Below, piece after piece: positions 41,009 through 45,435 of a stretch of DNA of 45,435 nucleotides (position 1 is the stretch's first letter; each line of letters begins with the position of its first letter). This DNA is from an uncultured Clostridia bacterium (GTDB taxonomy: Bacteria > Bacillota > Clostridia > TANB77 > CAG-508). The stretch is taken from NCBI GenBank assembly GCA_934162205.1, contig CAKPIA010000011.1, forward strand, positions 1-45,435, written 5' to 3'. Both the position numbers and the translations under genes were made by a program. Below the pieces are notes generated by a model, which was not told where the DNA came from, did no database searches, and was given only the letters and a program-made list of their open reading frames with translations.

Positions 41009-42133
41009 ATGATGGACTTTAATGATGATAATAACAATATAACAATGATGGATGGAACTGCAACAATTAAAGTAATTGGTGTAGGAGGAGCTGGAAATAA
41101 TGCTGTTAATAGAATGGTTGAATCAGGAATAAAAGGAGTAGATTTTATTGCTGTTAATACAGATAGACAAGCTCTTCAAAACTCAAAAGCAAACACAAAA
41201 ATCCAAATAGGAGAAAAAATAACAAGAGGATTAGGAGCTGGAGCTAATCCAGATATAGGAGCACAATCTGCAGAAGAAAGTAAAGCAGAAGTTGCAGAAG
41301 TATTAAGAGGAGCAGATATGGTATTTGTTACAGCCGGAATGGGTGGTGGAACAGGTACAGGTGCTGCACCAATAGTTGCACAAGCAGCAAAAGAAATGGG
41401 AATATTAACAATTGGTGTTGTTACAAAACCATTTACATTTGAAGGTAAAAAAAGACTTTCTCAAGCAGAAAGAGGAATTGAAAGTTTAAAAGGAAAAGTT
41501 GATACATTAGTAGTTATACCAAATGATAAATTATTACAAATAATTGATAGAAAAACATCTATAATAGAAGCATTTAAAATGGCTGATGATGTTTTAAGAC
41601 AAGGTGTACAAGGTATATCTGATTTAATTGCAGTACCAGGATTAGTAAATCTTGACTTTGCTGATGTTAAAACAATAATGTTAAATACAGGTATGGCTCA
41701 TATGGGAATTGGTAGAGCTTCAGGAGAAAACAGAGCAGAAGATGCTGCAAAACAAGCTATACAAAGTCCATTACTAGAAACATCTATAGAAGGAGCAAGA
41801 GGAGTAATTATTAATATAACAGGTGGAGATGATTTAGGATTACATGAAGTAAACACAGCAGCAGAATTAGTTCAACGCAGTGTAGATCCAGAAGCAAATA
41901 TTATATTTGGTACAGTTACAGATCCATCTATGGAAGATGAAATCCAAATAACAGTAATTGCTACTGGTTTTGAAAAAAATGATCCTTTAACAAGTATAGG
42001 GGTAGAAAATACAGTATCTAAAGCATGGGAAAAGAAAATAAATTCAATACCATCAAGTTCAGATGTTAGTTCATCACAAAATGATTTAGATATTCCTTCA
42101 TTTTTAAGAAAAAACAAAAATAAAAATATGTAA
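41009..42133 (+). CDS. ftsZ: Cell division protein FtsZ
   Basis: 374 aa. Tubulin-like GTPase that forms the division ring. 'IKVIGVGGAGNNAVNRM', the signature 'GMGGGTGTGAAP', T7 loop 'VNLDFADVKTIM' and the C-terminal peptide 'DIPSFLRKNKNK' that binds FtsA/SepF. The linker is short. GGGAGG precedes ATG 41009; a second ATG at 41012 is equally possible. Confidence 0.98.
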   Translation: MMDFNDDNNNITMMDGTATIKVIGVGGAGNNAVNRMVESGIKGVDFIAVNTDRQALQNSKANTKIQIGEKITRGLGAGANPDIGAQSAEESKAEVAEVLRGADMVFVTAGMGGGTGTGAAPIVAQAAKEMGILTIGVVTKPFTFEGKKRLSQAERGIESLKGKVDTLVVIPNDKLLQIIDRKTSIIEAFKMADDVLRQGVQGISDLIAVPGLVNLDFADVKTIMLNTGMAHMGIGRASGENRAEDAAKQAIQSPLLETSIEGARGVIINITGGDDLGLHEVNTAAELVQRSVDPEANIIFGTVTDPSMEDEIQITVIATGFEKNDPLTSIGVENTVSKAWEKKINSIPSSSDVSSSQNDLDIPSFLRKNKNKNM

Positions 42134-42137
42134 TAAT

Positions 42138-42167
42138 TAAAGAGGCAATAATTATATTGCCTCTTTA
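42138..42167 (+). terminator. First terminator-like hairpin after ftsZ
   Basis: TTAAAGAGGCAATA / TATTGCCTCTTTAA stem, followed by an A-rich rather than T-rich tract; works best on the opposite strand or as a processing hairpin. Confidence 0.55.
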
Positions 42168-42211
42168 AAAATGTAAAAAAAGCTTATAATTTATAAATAA
42201 AAATATAATAA

Positions 42212-42250
42212 AGAAAGAAATAATCTATAAATGTAGATTATTTCTTTTTT
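42212..42250 (+). terminator. Terminator before spoIIGA
   Basis: GAAATAATCTA / TAGATTATTTC stem with TTTTTT. It isolates the spoIIGA-sigE operon from ftsZ. Confidence 0.8.
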
Positions 42251-42315
42251 TCTACAATAAGAAATGACAGCTTTTTTAAAATATAAGTTATAGAATAGAT
42301 GCACAGGTGATTAAT

Positions 42316-43203
42316 ATGACAATTTACATAGATATTGTACTTATAGAAAATCTTATAATGAATTATATTATATTGTTATCAGTAGCAGTAGTATTAAAAA
42401 CAAAAATAAATTATGTAAGAATATTTATAAGTAGTCTTATAGGAGCTGTATATGCAATATTTGCATATGTATCGTCATTAGAAATATATTCTACAATATT
42501 CATAAAAATTTTATTATCAATAATAATGATATATATATCATTTAATCCACAGAATATTAAAAAAATGTGTAAACTTGTACTTATTTTTTACTTAACATCA
42601 TTTGTTTTTGGAGGTGCTGCATTTTCGTTGTTATATTTTATAAGACCGCAAGATATTTTAATGAAAAATGGAGTGTTACTTGGAACATATCCTTTAAAAA
42701 CAGTTATGCTGTCTGCAATAATTGGATTTATTATAATTGTTATAGCGTTTAAAATTGTAAAAAATAAAATATCTAAAAAAGATATGTACTGCGATATACA
42801 TATAAGTTTAAATAATAAAAAAATAGAAACGAAGGCAATGATAGATACAGGAAATCTGCTAAAAGAACCAATAACAAATACACCTGTAATAGTTGTAGAA
42901 CATACATTACTTTATGACGTGGTACCTAAAGAGATACTAAATAATTTAAATGAAATTCTAGGAGGTGATTTTAGTAAAGTTTCAGAAAAAATAAAAAATG
43001 AATATATGTTAAAATTAAAAGTTATACCTTTTGCATCATTAGGAAAACAAAATGGGATGTTGCTGGGAATAAGAGCTGATAATGTAAAGGTAGTAAAAGA
43101 AGATGAAACACATATAGTTAATAAAGCTATAGTTGGAATATATAATAAATCTTTAACAAAAAGAGGAGAGTATAGAGCTTTAATAGGTTTAGAAATGATT
43201 TAA
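42316..43203 (+). CDS. spoIIGA: Sigma-E processing protease SpoIIGA
   Basis: 295 aa from ATG 42316 (AGGTG upstream; GTG 42307 is inside it). Five hydrophobic N-terminal segments ('MTIYIDIVLIENLIMNYIILL' onward) and a C-terminal aspartic-protease domain with 'KAMIDTGNLLKEP' bearing the catalytic Asp at about residue 180. It activates pro-sigma-E in the mother cell when signalled by SpoIIR. The sigE gene follows 13 nt downstream. Confidence 0.95.
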   Translation: MTIYIDIVLIENLIMNYIILLSVAVVLKTKINYVRIFISSLIGAVYAIFAYVSSLEIYSTIFIKILLSIIMIYISFNPQNIKKMCKLVLIFYLTSFVFGGAAFSLLYFIRPQDILMKNGVLLGTYPLKTVMLSAIIGFIIIVIAFKIVKNKISKKDMYCDIHISLNNKKIETKAMIDTGNLLKEPITNTPVIVVEHTLLYDVVPKEILNNLNEILGGDFSKVSEKIKNEYMLKLKVIPFASLGKQNGMLLGIRADNVKVVKEDETHIVNKAIVGIYNKSLTKRGEYRALIGLEMI

Positions 43204-43216
43204 AGGAGGCAAGATT

Positions 43217-43951
43217 ATGGATTTAACAAAATTAATAAAATCTATAAATAATATTTGTGTAAAATACTTAAATAAAGATGATGAAGAAGAATACCTTCCT
43301 ATATTTTATATAGCTGGTAGTCAAACATTACCACCACCATTACCACCAGAAGAGGAAGAAGAACTTATAAAACAATTATCAAATGAAGACAATTTACAAG
43401 CAAGGCAAACATTAGTAGAAAGAAATTTAAGACTTGTAGTTTATATAGCTAAAAAATTTGAAAACACAGGAATTGGAATTGAAGATTTAATATCAATAGG
43501 AACAATAGGATTAATGAAGGGGGTTAACACATTTAATTCTGAAAAGAAAATAAAGTTAGCTACATATGCTTCAAGATGTATAGAAAATGAGATTTTAATG
43601 TTTCTAAGAAGAAGTAATAAAACAAAAGGGGAAGTATCAATAGATGAACCATTAAATAAAGATTGCGACGGAAATGAATTACTTTTATCTGACATATTAG
43701 GAACAGATCCAGATGTTACATATAGAAAATTAGAAGATGAAGTTGATAAAACATTATTAAAAGCATCAATATCAAAACTAAATAGTAGAGAAAAAAATAT
43801 AATGGAAATGAGATTTGGATTTATAACAGGGAATGAAAAAACTCAAAAAGAAGTTGCAGATGAGTTAGGAATATCACAAAGTTATATATCAAGACTTGAA
43901 AAAAAGATTATAAATAAAATGAAAAAAGATATTTCGAGCAAAATAGGATAA
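43217..43951 (+). CDS. sigE: RNA polymerase sporulation sigma factor E precursor
   Basis: 244 aa. A pro-sequence, with the SpoIIGA cleavage region 'FYIAGSQTLPPPLPPEEE' (about residues 30-47), then region 2 ('NLRLVVYIAKKFENTGIGIEDLISIGTIGLMKGVNTF') and region 4 ('REKNIMEMRFGF', 'EVADELGISQSYISRLEKKII'). Directs early mother-cell transcription. AAAGGAGG precedes ATG 43217. Confidence 0.98.
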   Translation: MDLTKLIKSINNICVKYLNKDDEEEYLPIFYIAGSQTLPPPLPPEEEEELIKQLSNEDNLQARQTLVERNLRLVVYIAKKFENTGIGIEDLISIGTIGLMKGVNTFNSEKKIKLATYASRCIENEILMFLRRSNKTKGEVSIDEPLNKDCDGNELLLSDILGTDPDVTYRKLEDEVDKTLLKASISKLNSREKNIMEMRFGFITGNEKTQKEVADELGISQSYISRLEKKIINKMKKDISSKIG

Positions 43952-43959
43952 AGAATAAA

Positions 43960-44010
43960 AACCTTATATTTGGAAACAATAATATAAATTGTTTCCAAAG
44001 GAGGTTTATT
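43960..44010 (+). promoter_or_regulatory. Leader hairpin at the sigG ribosome binding site
   Basis: Perfect 11-bp stem TTTGGAAACAA / TTGTTTCCAAA (43969-43979, 43989-43999). AACCT (43960-43964) can extend it by pairing with AGGTT (44002-44006). The GGAGG (44000-44004) is thus partly enclosed, and the start codon is TTG. Both features should keep sigG translation low. Confidence 0.65.
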
Positions 44011-44784
44011 TTGATTAATAAGGTTGAGATTTGCGGAATTAACACATCAAAATTACCCTTACTATCAAAAGAAGAAAAAGAAGAATTATTAAAAAAAATA
44101 AAAAATGGAGATGAAGAAGCAAGAGATAAATTTATAAATGGTAATTTAAGATTAGTTTTAAGCGTAATACAAAGGTTTTACGGCAGAGGGGAAAGCGCGG
44201 ATGATTTGTTTCAAGTTGGATGTGTAGGTTTAATAAAAGCTATAGACAATTTTGATTTAGAACAAAATGTACAATTTAGTACGTATGCTGTTCCAATGAT
44301 TATTGGTGAAGTTAGGAGATATTTAAGAGATAATAATAGTATAAGAGTAAGTAGATCTGTAAGAGATTTAGCATATAAAGCTATGCAATATAAAGAAAGA
44401 TATACTAAAACTCATGGTAAAGAACCTACAATAGAAGAAATAGCAAAAGAATTAGGCGTAGAAAAGGAAGACGTTGCATTTAGCTTTGATGCTATACAAG
44501 ATCCAATATCATTACAAGAACCAGTATATAATGATGGAAGTGAAAATATATATGTTATGGATCAAGTAAAAGATAGTAAAAATACAGATGAATTATGGGC
44601 CGAAAGTATGACAATAGCACAAGCAATGAAAAAACTAAATGATAAAGAAAAGATAGTTGTAACTAAAAGATTTTTTGATGGAAGAACTCAAATGGAAGTT
44701 GCAGAAGAAATTGGGATATCACAAGCACAAATATCTAGATTAGAAAAAAGTGCAATTAATCATATAAAAAGATTATATAAATAA
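44011..44784 (+). CDS. sigG: RNA polymerase sporulation sigma factor G
   Basis: 257 aa, TTG start at 44011 after AAAGGAGG. N-terminal 'INKVEICGINTSKLPLLSKEEKEELL' is the sigma-G mark. Region 2 ('NLRLVLSVIQRFYGRGESADDLFQVGCVGLIKAIDNFD'), region 3 and region 4 ('EVAEEIGISQAQISRLEKSAINHIKRLYK'). Directs late forespore transcription. Follows sigE by 59 nt as in Bacillus. Confidence 0.97.
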   Translation: MINKVEICGINTSKLPLLSKEEKEELLKKIKNGDEEARDKFINGNLRLVLSVIQRFYGRGESADDLFQVGCVGLIKAIDNFDLEQNVQFSTYAVPMIIGEVRRYLRDNNSIRVSRSVRDLAYKAMQYKERYTKTHGKEPTIEEIAKELGVEKEDVAFSFDAIQDPISLQEPVYNDGSENIYVMDQVKDSKNTDELWAESMTIAQAMKKLNDKEKIVVTKRFFDGRTQMEVAEEIGISQAQISRLEKSAINHIKRLYK

Positions 44785-44793
44785 TAAATAGAA

Positions 44794-44830
44794 AAACATT
44801 ACTAATTTAGAAAAGTTAGTAATGTTTTTG
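44794..44830 (+). terminator. Terminator of the sigE-sigG operon
   Basis: AAACATTACTAA / TTAGTAATGTTT stem (44794-44805, 44816-44827) ending in a T stretch. Confidence 0.85.
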
Positions 44831-44862
44831 CATATAATTAAATATGAAGAAAGGAGTTACAT

Positions 44863-45099
44863 ATGGGAGATAAAGGGTTAGACTTTAGACATAAAGAAGT
44901 TATAAATATAAAAGATGGTAGGAGATTAGGATGTGTTCAAGATGTTTGTGCAGATCTTCAAACGGGAATAATTACATCTATAATAGTACCTGGTGGAAAT
45001 AATAAATTACTTAATATATTTAGTTCTAATAATGATATTGTAATACCATGGCAAAATATAAAATGCATAAGTGATGATTTAATATTGGTGGAGATTTAA
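44863..45099 (+). CDS. YlmC/YmxH family sporulation protein (PRC-barrel)
   Basis: 78 aa. 'DFRHKEVINIKDGRRLGCVQDVCADLQTGIITSIIVPG' and 'IVIPWQNIKCISDDLILVEI' are characteristic of the YlmC/YmxH branch of PRC-barrel proteins. The gene often follows sigG. Function in sporulation is not defined. AAAGGAG precedes ATG 44863. Confidence 0.93.
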   Translation: MGDKGLDFRHKEVINIKDGRRLGCVQDVCADLQTGIITSIIVPGGNNKLLNIFSSNNDIVIPWQNIKCISDDLILVEI

Positions 45100-45206
45100 T
45101 TTGTGTTAGAATATAATATAAATGAAATTTTTTATTACCCAAAAGCTTGATAATAAAGGGACCTACAAATTGGTAAAAAAATCTTTAAAAAATTTTCAAA
45201 AAGTCG

Positions 45207-45239
45207 TTGACAAATAACATCAAAATGTGCTATTATAAT
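45207..45239 (+). promoter_or_regulatory. Upstream one of two tandem promoters at the window end
   Basis: TTGACA (45207-45212) with TATTAT 18 nt on (45231-45236); TATAAT overlaps at 45234-45239. A-rich sequence with ATTTTCAAAAA lies just upstream. Confidence 0.5.
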
Positions 45240-45392
45240 TAAGTACCAAATAGCAGAAGAAAATATTAAATAAAACAGAAGAATTAGTAATAAAAAAACA
45301 ATCAAATGAATACAATAAAAAATGATTACTAGTTTTTTATTTTGCACTTTTTACTGGCAAATAAAAAAATAAAAAATATTTTCAAAAAAGTG

Positions 45393-45421
45393 TTGACATA
45401 GAAAAAAAGGTATAGTATAAT
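45393..45421 (+). promoter_or_regulatory. Second, consensus tandem promoter at the window end
   Basis: TTGACA (45393-45398), 17 nt, TATAAT (45416-45421), preceded by ATTTTCAAAAAA as at the first promoter. Two such promoters in a row are typical of rRNA operons; the transcript lies outside the window. The rest of 45100-45435 shows no gene. Confidence 0.75.
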
Positions 45422-45435
45422 ACAAGACGTTCCGT

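Noticed and set aside
1..45435. tRNA or rRNA genes
   Set aside because: No cloverleaf with the GTTCGAATC-type arm or rRNA-like stretch was found; the GC-rich patches at 1828, 2704 and 12007 are coding.

Overview
The window is strongly AT-rich (Ile is mostly ATA, Arg mostly AGA) and carries a spore-former's core genes: spoIIGA-sigE-sigG, spoIIID, yabG, a SPOCS/LysM coat protein, a yunB-like gene and ylmC/ymxH, beside the division cluster murA-divIB-DUF881-DUF881-sbp-ftsA-ftsZ. This gene order and the Gram-positive signals (AGGAGG ribosome sites, TTGACA-N17-TATAAT promoters, a T-box leader) indicate an endospore-forming member of the Clostridia; the genus cannot be fixed from the sequence alone.

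Layout. 1-3530 is an accessory surface-protein locus: the 3' end of a large repeat adhesin, then two tandem paralogous secreted or membrane-anchored proteins. Their C-terminal codons are abruptly GC-rich and differ almost only at codon positions 1 and 2, with C or T fixed at position 3. That is the footprint of a diversity-generating retroelement (DGR). The second copy has a +1 frameshift inside this region. A third candidate target (10577-12118) is a prepilin-like protein with an FGE-sulfatase/C-type-lectin-like C-terminus that is also abruptly GC-rich. No reverse transcriptase or template repeat lies in the window, so the diversifying machinery, if present, is elsewhere. 3000-4430 holds a duplicated alaS promoter and start, a REP-like remnant and an Rpn-family nuclease gene.

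4500-19500 is mostly housekeeping: short alaS, a HIT protein, a sortase, ligA, two small unknown genes, the prepilin/FGE gene, folD, dprA (with an apparent ATA start), an ECF sigma factor with a membrane beta-propeller partner, an RsmB-type rRNA methyltransferase and a GT-C membrane glycosyltransferase. 19500-25000 is sporulation-related (spoIIID, yabG, veg, SPOCS/LysM gene, frameshifted yunB) and is interrupted by a RhuM-Fic gene with a LexA-type operator over its promoter. 25100-31770 carries a CmpB-family membrane protein, rplM-rpsI, a SpoVB/MurJ-like flippase, HU and T-box-controlled aspS. 31900-35100 has scpB-proS and an FGE-like orphan. 35290-45100 is the division and early-sporulation sigma cluster. 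The window ends in two tandem strong promoters with no gene yet in view.

Regulation visible in the sequence includes hairpins that pair with the ribosome binding sites of spoIIID and sigG, a T-box upstream of aspS that contains no Asp codon (which suggests it reads tRNA-Asn), a LexA box at RhuM-Fic and an ECF-type promoter before the ECF sigma gene.
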